From NCBI GenBank assembly GCA_000818945.1, contig KN805400.1, positions 364,414-428,413 of the forward strand: 64,000 nt of DNA, given 5' to 3'. This document shows, one piece after another, positions 1-9,332 of the stretch; position 1 is the first letter of the stretch; every line of letters begins with the position of its first letter. The DNA comes from Schizochytrium sp. CCTCC M209059. Lineage: Eukaryota; Sar; Bigyra; Thraustochytrida; Thraustochytriidae. Below the pieces are notes generated by a model. It had not been told where the DNA came from and made no database searches. It saw only the letters and a list, made by a program, of their open reading frames with translations. Both the position numbers and the translations under genes were made by a program.

Positions 1-21
1 TCGAGTCGCACATCCCAAGCC

Positions 22-81
<60 letters not shown>

Positions 82-476
82 GTTGGCCTGTTGAATGCCA
101 GCCAACCCTTCTTGGATGCACAATACGTCCTTTGAGCGACCGCAAAAGGCATAAACGAACCTCCTGCAACGAGCGTTACGAGGTCCCGTGGGTGTGCATG
201 TTGAGTCACTCACCGTTAGATCTTTCGTTTTCTTTTTGGATGGTTCTTTTCGATTCGTTCTTTTCGATTCGTCAAGCATCCATCCAACCTGGAAAACGAT
301 CGGTGCTTGGCAGGCAGACAGACCATCAGGAAACGCGCTCGCGAGCATCAGACGCCGCGTTGAGGAAAACAAGCTGAGCTCCTACTCGTGCGCGCACAGC
401 CAATAGGAAAGCCGACGTCAAGGCGACAGGCAGGCAGGGCAGGCAGGGTAGGCAGGCAGGCAAGAGCTGCAACGAA
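1..476. other. Left flank without a supported gene; (CAGA)n microsatellite
   Basis: A (CAGA)n tract spans about 24-81 and a looser GGCAGGCA-rich tract about 430-465, just upstream of the first gene. The short open frames here look like chance frames. The stretch probably holds the promoter and 5' leader of the gene that starts at 477. Confidence 0.6.
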
Positions 477-1304
477 ATGGCGACCAAGCCGCTCGGAGCC
501 ATCGTGGCGCTCGGCGTTGCGTCCGCGTACGCTGCACCGCTCGTGCTGTGGCTCGGTATGAAGAAGGATGTCACCGAGGTGCAAGAGCTCATGACCCCGT
601 GGACTGCGCTCGAGGGCTTCAAGAAGGGAAATCTTCTCGGCGATTTGAACTCGTGGGCCACCCTCGTTGGAGGCTGCCTCCTCCTCTACAACTTTCTTTA
701 CGTGATGACGCTTCATTCGAACCTGCCCACAACGCAGATGCGCGTCACTGGACTCATGCGCATTCTCATTGGCGCAGCGCTTCTCTACTCGCATTATGTG
801 CTCAAGGCCCCGAACATGAACATTCTCGTGGCGGCAAACGATATTTCCACGGGCCTCCTCAGCATCATTTTCCCCTCGTCGATCATGTCGCTCATCCCGA
901 ACGCGTTCCTTACCGCTGGCCTTGGTGCGGGTATCCTTCTCCCGGACCTGCGTGCCGAGCTCACAAGGCTCTTTGCCAAGCTCGCCACAACACTCCCCTT
1001 CGAAGGCGTCGATCCCATTGTTCCGGATTTTCCAACTCTGTTCGTCCTTGGCGTCTTTGTCATGGCCATCTACGCCACGCTACCTCTTGTCGGTGCTCTC
1101 ACAATGAACACGCCGTGTCTGCGCGCTACGGGTAACGCGGCCGCCTACGCTGTTCTTATTTTTTTCGCTGCAGGTGCGCACAAGCTTATTGACCAAGAGG
1201 TCGCGATGGTTTATGCAGGCGCTCACGCCGTTACGGCCGTGCTTCTGCTCCTCTTTGTGCCCGAAGAGGCGCCGCTCATTACGGAAAAGGAAAAGACAAA
1301 CTGA
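477..1304 (+). CDS. Multi-pass membrane protein of unknown function (275 aa)
   Basis: Not recognised as a known family. The 275-aa protein is strongly hydrophobic, with about six to seven predicted membrane segments: residues about 5-25, 60-80, 90-110, 120-135, 140-160, 190-210 and 220-260. The N-terminal hydrophobic stretch could be a signal anchor. The C terminus is short and charged. The ATG at 477 is the first Met of the frame and sits in an ACGAAATGG context. No catalytic motif is visible. It is likely an integral protein of an internal or plasma membrane. I am confident that it is a gene, but its function is unknown. Confidence 0.8.
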   Translation: MATKPLGAIVALGVASAYAAPLVLWLGMKKDVTEVQELMTPWTALEGFKKGNLLGDLNSWATLVGGCLLLYNFLYVMTLHSNLPTTQMRVTGLMRILIGAALLYSHYVLKAPNMNILVAANDISTGLLSIIFPSSIMSLIPNAFLTAGLGAGILLPDLRAELTRLFAKLATTLPFEGVDPIVPDFPTLFVLGVFVMAIYATLPLVGALTMNTPCLRATGNAAAYAVLIFFAAGAHKLIDQEVAMVYAGAHAVTAVLLLLFVPEEAPLITEKEKTN

Positions 1305-1903
1305 AAAGGCACCAACACCTTCGTCAAAGCGTCCGTTCGCCGTCACGGCGCTACTGCGAGAGCAATGGCTGTAACCGCACACTACCTTTGCTGATGCACA
1401 CGTCTGGTGACGATCTCGTGCAACCAATGTATAGCCAGATCTGGTCCTGATCAATCGTTCTCAAATGAACGCATGAATTAAAGATTGAAGCCCAAAACAC
1501 AAAGAAGCGGAACGCTATTTGCAAACACTCGCTTATAATTTTTCTCTTCTTCTAATTCTTCTTCTTCTTATTCTTCTTCTACTTCTTCTTCCTTATCTTC
1601 TTTCATCTGTTTGTATCACAGGCAGAAGTAGTCTCGCGGTCATTTTCTTCCCGAGTCTCTTGATGGAAAAAGAACCCATAATATTCTTGATCCAAACGGA
1701 TAGGTGCGAAAGCTTCAGGCTCATGCATGAAGCGGCACAGACGCTCGCTCCTGCATGGATGGCATTCATAAGCAAGAGAGCGGGGCGTAGGTAAGCTGGC
1801 GCTCGAGCTGTCGCGACACCAGCAGCTCCATCCTACAAACGCTGAGATCGCTAATATAAAGTCGAACCTCGTCTCGCACGGAAGGAAAAAAACCTAGCCT
1901 AGC
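1305..1903. other. Intergenic region with TTC-rich pyrimidine tract
   Basis: This is the 3' flank of the upstream membrane protein and the 5' leader of the TPR gene. A TTC/TTCTT-rich pyrimidine tract spans about 1537-1612. I see no convincing coding sequence or RNA gene. Confidence 0.6.
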
Positions 1904-4537
1904 ATGGAGATTGCCGAGACGGGCACTGCGACAACCTCTGGTCTTGCCAAAACACTCCGACACTTTGGTCTCGACACGCGAACGCCAGGCCTGCAGCGCG
2001 AGGATCGCCGCGCAGAGTTACAAAAGCGTCTCGGCGAATTTGAGCGCGCCAGAAGGGTTCCGCCGCCGCCAACAAATCTCTTATCGAGGAAAAGTAAGCA
2101 AGCTCCGGCACCACCTCATTCCTCTCTCGCTCCTCCTGCCGGCCCAACGAGGGGCGCGCCGCCACCACCTTCTTCACCTTCACGAAAGGACAACAAAATT
2201 GGGAGACCTTTGCTCATCCCACCTCCACCGCCTGCAGAGCACACGCGCGTGAGAGAAGATGTGCAGTCTACTACTGAAGAGAAGACCAACCTTGCCGACG
2301 GTGAAGTGCGCGGGCCTCAACGAGCGCCAAAGCGGCTGCCTGAATCAAAGTTACCCGATACCTCGTTTGACTGTGATGTGTGTGGTCTATCATTCAAAAA
2401 GGTTGCGCACCTCATCGTCCACTCGCGTTCTCACAACCGCGACAAACCGTCTCGCGCTAGCCAGCCAGTTTCACAACCCAAGTCTACAATACGAGGGAAA
2501 ATTGACCAAGCGAAGTACCCCTCTTCTTCCGACGAGGATGATCAAGACAGCGAAGAGGATAACAACGGCGGCGCGGATGATGATGATGACGACGACGATG
2601 ACGCTGACATCTTGAACGAACAAAGTCATAGCCACTTTGACGATGCAGGCGACGTTCGAGGTCTCGTGGAAGGCCTTTCCATTGCCGAAGATAATCAAGA
2701 TGCCAACAGTACTCTTGAGTCCAAGACACGGGACAGAGCCGACAATGCTGATGCCACTCATGATGAAGCGTGGATCGAAGAATTTGCTCGTGGTCTTGTT
2801 CAGATCGCTCGTCAAAGCGGGGCAGCTACACGGTCGCCAAAGTCAAAGTCGACTCCGCAGCGAGCACCAGCCGTGCTGCGAAAGATGCGCACGGCCCCAG
2901 CACGAGCATTGGTTCCTCCTCCCCGCGGCGCTCCACCTCTGCATTTGGCGCGCACAGCTTCGGCGCACGCGGTGCTTGTGAGCCCAAAGCACAAGCGAGA
3001 AGGACTCAGGGGGAGAGATTGGAATGACAAACAGGCCATCCATGATGGTACAGACGCGGACGCGCTCCGTCGAGAAATCGAGGAACTCGACCGAAAGAGA
3101 GCTGCGCGCATTCGCATTCGGCTTCACGAGTCTAAAGATGTCGAAATCCAGGAAGCCGAGTGGGACTTGCAGCGGGTCCAGCAAGAACTGCGTCGCGTAG
3201 AGCGTCATCGAGGAATCTTTATTGACAGCAGATTCGCTTCGCAAAACGGACATATGCAACGCTGGGCCAAGGAAGACCTCTTGCCCAAACTCGAGGCTCT
3301 CGAGCGCGAGGCAAACGCGCGCCTTGAGCAAGAGATCTCGCGCATTCGCGCTGAAGAGGAATCGCACCCGCAGTACGGGCGTCAGGCGCAGAACGAACGC
3401 AGGTTCAAGCTGCATCAAATGCAAAATAGGCATGGCAGCGCTTCCCTGGATGATGACGCATCGATGTCTGCAATAAGAGGAGGAGGACCTAACGGAAGCC
3501 GGCAACGCGCAGATGCAGATGAAATTGGACGCGAAGCTCTTGCGTTGCACATGGGAAAACGCGATTTGGCCAGAGCAGAAACCTTGTACCGACGTGCGCT
3601 TGCCCTTGATGGTCGCCATGCCACGAATCTTGGAAACTTTGCATTGTTCATTCAACAATTCGGCACAAGCCAGCACGGACGCCGGGACGAGGAGAACAAG
3701 AGCATTGAAGATTCAGGCCACCGAAATCGGGCGCATGATGATGGCGATGAGTCGTACCGAAAGGCTTGCGATGCACAAGCAGACAAGTTTTACCGACAAG
3801 CCATTAGCGCCGACCCTTCGCACAGCACCAATCTCGCCAATTATGCATCCTTTCTGCACAAAAATTTGCGGCAGTACGAACGTGCCGAGCAGTATTACGA
3901 GCGCGCAGTGCACGAGGCGCCTGCGAACGCCTCAATTCTTGGAAATTTCGCCGTCTTTCTCTTTCGCGTGCGTCGGGACCTCGTCCGCGCAGATCGCATG
4001 TTTCAACGCGCACTCGAGATTGATCCCAAACATGTGAACAACTGTTGCAATTACGCGTCTTTGCTGAAAAAGGGGTTTGGCAAACATCGCAAGGCGCAAG
4101 CACTGTACGAAGATGCGCTCAAAATTGATCCGGAAAACCCGACTGTCCTATGCAACTACGCCAACATGCTCGTGAAAGGGGCTGATCCGGCTGACGCCTC
4201 GCCAGAAGCATGTGCACAAATCCAAAAAGCGCGCGACCTCTACCTTTTAGCGTTACGAGTCAACCCCTCGCACCGCATGGCCAAGCGTAACTACATGATT
4301 TTTCTGCGCGACTTTCCTACTGTGAGGAACATGGCGAATGAACGCAAGCTTTCAGAAGCAAGGCCACCGCCCGGACCTCGGCCGCCGCAAGTCCATGCAG
4401 GTCGAGTCGTGTCGCCACCTACATCGCCCACGTCGCCCACGTCGCCCAAATCGCGGCGACGGAGCAAAAGGTCTCGGTCTCCTCATGCTGCTGCGCGAAG
4501 ACCCATGTCGCCCACGCTTGAGACGCTGATTGAGTAA
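1904..4537 (+). CDS. C2H2 zinc finger / TPR-repeat protein (877 aa)
   Basis: Modules in order. Residues about 8-48 form a SAP-like helix pair with the core GLDTRTPGLQREDRRAELQ, ending KRL. Residues 50-115 are Pro-rich. A single C2H2 finger (C-x2-C-x12-H-x3-H) lies at about 156-176. An Asp/Glu tract follows at about 205-235. A charged coiled-coil is at about 380-480. Tandem TPR-like repeats span about 540-815, each with a 'NYA.FL' helix followed by 'A...Y.RAL.IDP'. The C terminus has SPTSPT and Arg-Ser-rich segments. TPRs are protein-binding scaffolds, and the finger suggests a nucleic-acid or protein contact. The exact role is unknown. It begins at the first ATG after an AAAAAACCTAGCCTAGC leader. 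This is a single exon with no sign of interruption. Confidence 0.85.
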   Translation: MEIAETGTATTSGLAKTLRHFGLDTRTPGLQREDRRAELQKRLGEFERARRVPPPPTNLLSRKSKQAPAPPHSSLAPPAGPTRGAPPPPSSPSRKDNKIGRPLLIPPPPPAEHTRVREDVQSTTEEKTNLADGEVRGPQRAPKRLPESKLPDTSFDCDVCGLSFKKVAHLIVHSRSHNRDKPSRASQPVSQPKSTIRGKIDQAKYPSSSDEDDQDSEEDNNGGADDDDDDDDDADILNEQSHSHFDDAGDVRGLVEGLSIAEDNQDANSTLESKTRDRADNADATHDEAWIEEFARGLVQIARQSGAATRSPKSKSTPQRAPAVLRKMRTAPARALVPPPRGAPPLHLARTASAHAVLVSPKHKREGLRGRDWNDKQAIHDGTDADALRREIEELDRKRAARIRIRLHESKDVEIQEAEWDLQRVQQELRRVERHRGIFIDSRFASQNGHMQRWAKEDLLPKLEALEREANARLEQEISRIRAEEESHPQYGRQAQNERRFKLHQMQNRHGSASLDDDASMSAIRGGGPNGSRQRADADEIGREALALHMGKRDLARAETLYRRALALDGRHATNLGNFALFIQQFGTSQHGRRDEENKSIEDSGHRNRAHDDGDESYRKACDAQADKFYRQAISADPSHSTNLANYASFLHKNLRQYERAEQYYERAVHEAPANASILGNFAVFLFRVRRDLVRADRMFQRALEIDPKHVNNCCNYASLLKKGFGKHRKAQALYEDALKIDPENPTVLCNYANMLVKGADPADASPEACAQIQKARDLYLLALRVNPSHRMAKRNYMIFLRDFPTVRNMANERKLSEARPPPGPRPPQVHAGRVVSPPTSPTSPTSPKSRRRSKRSRSPHAAARRPMSPTLETLIE

Positions 4538-4781
4538 GCTAGCCAAGGGTCGACCACAGGCCCTACTGCAATTAACTATCATTTGTTTTATCGAGTTTCC
4601 GACTGATTGGGGTAAAACCGCGTCCACCTTCGTACCCCTCTTTACGTTCGTGGTCTTTCCTCCTTGCTCAATTTCATTTTACAATTGATTGACTGGGAGT
4701 AGGCCTATGTATGGGCGCATGGCATGCATGGACAAATGGATGCTTCGAATGTGCGGTAGTTGAATGTGTTTATTATTTTTA

Positions 4782-5096
4782 TTATTTTTTGGGCAACGTG
4801 CGCTCCTTGAAGAGACCCTGCTTGATAAAAAGGCTCTCCACGAAGGACCTCGGCTTGAGTGCAATGCGCTCTGCGTGGTGTGCGGCAATATCGGCGTCCA
4901 TGGTTTTCAAGGCCTCTTCGATCCTCTTGACCTTGTCATCGCGACCACGCAAGTACTTTTTGCCCTTCGGCTCACGCGTCACCACAGCCTTGGGTTCACG
5001 GTCCCACCTAGGGTCCCACTCATTCTTCTTCAGGTCGGCGCCGCGAAAATACCTGTGTTGTTATTGTTTTGGATGTTCAAGCACGCACGCACGCAC

Positions 5097-5150
<54 letters not shown>

Positions 5151-5476
5151 GAAGAGGCAAGCACACGAACGAGCACACAACGTGTCGCTAGCGTTAGATT
5201 CGTTGTTCACGAGTCTTCGCGAGAAGTACTCTCCCCTCCTCCTCTTTCCCTCCCTCTCTCTCTCTCTCTCCGCCGCCCGCAGGCGTGAGCGCTGGCCGCA
5301 GCCGCCTCGCCGCCGTCGCCGCCGTCGCCGTCGTCGCCGACCACTTACTTGCCCTCCCGAATGGCTTGCTTGCGGAGCTCCGCCTGCTTACGGCCGCTGA
5401 GCGCGGGGCCCTTGATCTTCTTCGGGTTCACCGTGCTGCGCACCAGCCGCAGCGCGCGCGGCAGCTCGCCCGACAT
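4782..5476 (-). CDS. Mitochondrial ribosomal protein mL59-like, two exons (132 aa)
   Basis: Exon 1 runs 5476-5349 (ATG at 5476) and exon 2 runs 5052-4782. The 296-bp intron (5348-5053) has donor GTAAGT and acceptor ACACAG. Exon 1 ends with two bases of a Lys codon that exon 2 completes in frame, so the join is phase-consistent. The product begins MSGELPRALRLVRST, continues with a basic PALSGRKQAELRKQAIREGK segment, and has a C-terminal half rich in Lys/Arg with a Trp-containing 'NEWDPRW' stretch. This pattern resembles the mL59 family of the mitochondrial large ribosomal subunit, which is small, basic and has a 'S.R..A.LRK.A' core. The family call is tentative but the gene structure is well supported. 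The intron contains a (GCAA)n microsatellite. Confidence 0.65.
5085..5152. repeat. (GCAC)n/(GCAA)n tetranucleotide repeat inside an intron
   Basis: GCAC units are followed by about a dozen uninterrupted GCAA units. The tract lies wholly within the intron of the mL59-like gene. Confidence 0.95.
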
Positions 5477-7469
5477 TGCCTCGTGCTTCGTTCACTCCCG
5501 GCCAAGAAGTCCTTTTGCGCGCCGTCCTCCTCCTCCTTCTTGAACGCGATCAGTGCGCAGCATATAGGGACCTATACATAGTTTAGGTCTCTTTTACATT
5601 TTCCGTTTATGAGACGTTACGTTTGTTTTGAAAGGTCGTTTTGTAACGAGACGTTACATTGGGTGAGCCTTTTCTATTCAGAGGCTCGCTCTTGCTCGCC
5701 AAGTTGTCTTGCGCGGCGGCTACGGCCGCCGGCGGCCAGTGATGAAGGATTGGCCAGAAAATCGTGAGGGGCCAAGTCCGTCCATGGAATTTTTTTCTTT
5801 GAGACATCCATGTTTACTTGTCATGGTGGGATTGGATGTCATCAGTCAGGCATCGGATCTCGTGTTTCCAGAGCTCTATGTTGGCCGGTCCCCGATCGAC
5901 GAAATGCCCAAGATCATTCCGTGGTTGCACGCGCGGCAGCTGCGGCCACTGCGGCGCGCAGAAGAGTACACACTTTCGCTTACGTGCCGCGGATCGCGGA
6001 TGTCACGCAAGTTGCCTCTCGGGTCGGTTTGACCTCAGCAAGCTGTAGATGTCTGTCTGGCTGGCTGGCTGACTGGCTGGCTGGCTGACTGCTTGGCTGT
6101 CTGGCTGTCTGGCTGTCTTGCGTCTTCTGTTCACGCGCTTGGCCACCATAAATTCGACTTTTCTATTTTAGGGGGGGTTTAGGAGCATCCATCTTTTCTG
6201 GCTCGATTTCAGTTCGATCAAAACTGGCTTCTTGAGCCTGCTGCTTGCTGTTAGCCGCGCGCCGGGATTGTGCTGGAATCCAGCCATGCAGTCGCGTCAC
6301 CAGCCGCAGCCGGTCGCTGATCGAAGTAGCTAAGCGGCGATGAAAGTGAATCGATCTTCTCTCCCAAGCAACACCTGCAATCTCGTGTCGCATTTCAGCC
6401 CTAGCAGCCCAACTCGTGGCCGCGCTTGCGCTACCATCTTCGCGCAGCCTGCAGCTACAGTTCCAACTGCGCAGGGCGGAGTGGCGTCGCGTCTCCTGCA
6501 CGCGCGTTTTGTCTGGTAGTCTATCGCGCAAGAGCGCCATATCGCTGTCACAGCCGAAAATCGTCCCGCCTGCGGTAGCAGCTGTGGACAGCCTTCCCGC
6601 CAATCTCGCAGCTCGTGCAGCGCCAACCAGTGATGCGAGGCGCGCACGTGCTCATGCTTTCTGCGGGCCGTTGCACGTGCGCGAGCGTGCCGCAGTCGTC
6701 GTGGCTGGAAGCGTGCTGTTGAACGCTGTTGTACGCTGTGAGCGAGCGGTTGGGGCTGTCGTCGGTGTCCTCGGTGACGGCATCTCTGGGCTCGCCCGTT
6801 CGTCCGTGCGTCCACCAGATCGACGGAAGCCGCTGTCACCTGCGCCGCGGGAGCGGTCGCAGTCGGACTCGCGCAGCACGCTCCCGCACGCGCCGCGCCT
6901 CGTAGCGCAGCGCGCTCAAGGGTCGGGGTTCTTACAGGTTTGTCGTGCTCACAAACTGTGACGAAAATAAGGGTGGGTGCGCTCTTTTCCTCGTCTTCTT
7001 TCTCTTCCCATGCGAGCTCTCGCCTCGCTGCCGTCGATCGAGGGCACCTGCGTCTTGCGGTCGATAAACTCGCCGAAGCTGTGTCGGTCTCGCGGCGCGC
7101 GTCGCCAACGAGGCGGTGAGTGCTTGCTTGGGCACATATTCAAGGACGAGGAGGTCGGATCTGAGAAAGAAGAATGAAGCAGCCGGGAAGCCGAGCGCAC
7201 GCCAGCACGTGCGACTGTGGCGGCGGCTGTGGGGCGGCGGCGATGAAGAGGAAGAAGACCTGCGAAATAGAGGGCGGCGCGCCCCAGCCAAGGATGTTCT
7301 TTGACTTTTATAGCGAAAGCAGCGCGTGCAAGATTGGAGAGCGCAATGGCAATTGCGTGCAGGACCAGGCGAGATCAAGAAACGCGCTTCAGCAAAACCA
7401 AAACGAGATCAAGAAACCAAAACAAGAAACCAAGCAAAGCAAAGAAAAGAAAAGATAGGGAAAAGAAAG
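5477..7469. other. 2-kb divergent intergenic region; CTGG-rich repeat, no confident gene
   Basis: The region lies between the divergent mL59-like and Cys-rich secreted protein genes. It has a CTGG/CTGACTGG/CTGT repeat at about 6055-6120. Short open frames exist, for example plus-strand 5739-6032 and minus-strand 6540-6163. None has a recognisable domain or a clear coding signature, and several start at non-ATG codons. An unrecognised small gene or a 5' UTR exon cannot be excluded. Confidence 0.5.
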
Positions 7470-7898
7470 ATGATGACCGCTCGTTTTACCATCCTCGCCA
7501 TCGTGGCGGCAATCATTGCCATGGTCCACGGCGAAGACGATATTGGTCTTGGCCTCACCGAAGGCTCGTGCTACAACGCTGTCGGACATGGCATTACTTG
7601 CGGCGTTGACGAAGAATCGTGCCTTGCCGGAAACGCTAACAGCACCCTCCCTTACCCGCAATTTCACTGGTACGAGCCCGGATACATTAGCGGTCGCGGA
7701 GGATGCTGCCATTGCTGCGGAGGCTGCAACCATACGGCCGAGTTTGGTGACGAGTGCGAGGCCTCGTATGGTGAGGACGGTGAATGTCACGAGGACACCA
7801 TGGCGCCAACTACTTCGCCGTCAGAGCCTTCGTCTGCGTCTCATGCCGTTGCCGGTGCCAGCGCCGCCCTCCTCGTCTGTGCCGTGTTGGCTCTTTAG
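7470..7898 (+). CDS. Small secreted Cys-rich protein, probable GPI anchor (142 aa)
   Basis: The start is taken at the ATGATG at 7470, where a clean signal peptide begins (MMTARFTILAIVAAIIAMVHG, cleavage about residue 21). The in-frame sequence upstream is Lys-rich leader. The mature part has ten Cys, including a dense GGCCHCCGGC cluster, and two N-glycosylation sequons (NST, NHT). A Thr/Ser/Pro linker is followed by a C-terminal hydrophobic tail (residues about 122-142) that ends at the stop with no charged residues after it, as in GPI-attachment signals. It is probably a cell-surface protein. The family is not recognised. Confidence 0.7.
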   Translation: MMTARFTILAIVAAIIAMVHGEDDIGLGLTEGSCYNAVGHGITCGVDEESCLAGNANSTLPYPQFHWYEPGYISGRGGCCHCCGGCNHTAEFGDECEASYGEDGECHEDTMAPTTSPSEPSSASHAVAGASAALLVCAVLAL

Positions 7899-8560
7899 AA
7901 TGAGACAAAATTGTCGTTGATGTTAAAGAAATGAAATATTGATGTTCCCAATCTCGATGAGAACCTGCTTGTCAAAAAAGATTGTTTCTGGCATGCTCGC
8001 GCTGATCAGCGTTGTGCCGAAAGAACGCCCACAAATGATCCCATTTGCTCAACGCGCAACGCTGGGCAAAAGCAGACGCAATCATTTTCGATATAGTTAG
8101 CTGGCGCAACAATTCGCACACTGTTCGTGGACAGGCCTTCATGTAGAAATCCACTCCTTTCTTTTGTTCTTCCTTGCTTGCATTTCTCGCTCGGACCAAG
8201 CGATCCACTGAGACCTTGACCGTGACCTTATTTATGACTAGCTGCCGCAGAAGCGCGTGAGTGCGAAAGCACACGAAAGTTGGAATGCTTTCGGCTCTCC
8301 CTGTCATTCTGCAGCATCATCTTCTTCACTCACAGTCAGGTAGGCATGGACAGTGCCAGTGCCAATGCCAGCAGTCGAGGCAGACCTCGAACGGCCAAAG
8401 GGGTATACGGACGCGCTGGTCCATCTCGTGGCAGGTGTCCGTGGCGCTCTGCTGGAGCCGCCGGTCAGCACCAGTGCGCGCCGCTTGCAGTAAGTAGGCT
8501 GACAAGGCAAGCGCGCTCTCCAGCTCCAGGTCATCCGCCAGTGTCCTGTCGTCGTTCGCC
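7899..8560. other. Intergenic region, no supported gene
   Basis: This is the 3' flank of the secreted protein and the 5' leader of FAM32A. A 111-aa minus-strand frame at 7972-8307 has no recognisable domain and lies in AT-richer sequence. I do not support it as a gene. Confidence 0.5.
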
Positions 8561-9175
8561 ATGGACGACTACAGCGGCGTCGTGGGCGGCAGGCTCGTGC
8601 TCAAGGGGAGCGGCGCGGCCACGCCTACCCTTAAGCGAGCCAAGGATAGCAAGCGCAAAAAGGCCAAGAAGGCCAAGAAATCCAAAAAGGCAAAAAAGGA
8701 GAAGCGAAGGCGCGACGAGGTCTCAAGCGACGCCGAAAGGAGTGGACGAAGGCGCAAGAGCAGGCGCCGCAGCCGCAGCCACAGCAGCGATGAAAGCCAG
8801 AGCGATGACGACAATGACAACAAACAAAGCAATGGACTCAAGGAGTTGAATAAAGAACCTGTAGCATCCGCAAACGACGACAATGCAGACTGTGCTCTTG
8901 GAGGACAAGGAAAAGAAGGTGAAGGAAGAAACGATCGCAATGAACACGAAGAAGAAGAAGAAGAAGAAGAAGCGGCAGACGATAATGACAGCCTCGCGGG
9001 CCTGACGCCGGCGCAACGTCGCTTTGAGCTCAAGCAAAGGGAGCGCGAAGCCGAGCGTATCAAAGAGATGACACGCATGACGCATCGCGAACGCGTTGAT
9101 GCTTTCAATGAAAAACTTTCCAAGCTCTCCGAGCACCACGACATTCCCAAGGTCAGTGCTGCTGGTAACGGATAA
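8561..9175 (+). CDS. FAM32A: FAM32A homolog, spliceosome-associated (204 aa)
   Basis: Family signatures are at both ends. The N terminus reads 'GGRLVLKG' followed by a long Lys-rich block (KKAKKAKKSKKAKKEK). The C terminus reads 'LTPAQRRFELKQREREAERIKEM...THRERVDAFNEKLSKLSEHHDIPKVS', matching the human pattern ending 'HYDIPKVS'. FAM32A acts in the catalytic spliceosome (C*/P complexes), where its C terminus reaches the active site and helps 3' splice-site docking and exon ligation. Human FAM32A is about 112 aa. The extra length here is an Arg/Ser-rich stretch (residues about 55-85) and an acidic linker with eight consecutive Glu (about 128-135). The start is the Kozak-like GCCATGG at 8561. 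The gene converges on the methyltransferase gene 157 bp downstream. Confidence 0.92.
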   Translation: MDDYSGVVGGRLVLKGSGAATPTLKRAKDSKRKKAKKAKKSKKAKKEKRRRDEVSSDAERSGRRRKSRRRSRSHSSDESQSDDDNDNKQSNGLKELNKEPVASANDDNADCALGGQGKEGEGRNDRNEHEEEEEEEEAADDNDSLAGLTPAQRRFELKQREREAERIKEMTRMTHRERVDAFNEKLSKLSEHHDIPKVSAAGNG

Positions 9176-9332
9176 TACGTATGCATCTTTGTACCATCAT
9201 CGTCTGCTACTTTGTCTATTGCTACATTTCTTGACCGGCTCTCCCGTTTTGTTTTGGACATTACCATTGAACAGATTCTTCACAATTATCTAGATCACAT
9301 CAACTACTCATGCACGTCCCGGTGCGGGCAAC

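Noticed and set aside
6330..6961. Overlapping 169-aa (-) and 181-aa (+) frames
   Set aside because: Both open at non-ATG codons, have Arg-rich composition typical of GC-rich non-coding frames, and show no domain.
7972..8307. 111-aa minus-strand frame
   Set aside because: No domain, and it overlaps probable UTR sequence. Two weakly similar internal segments look like chance.
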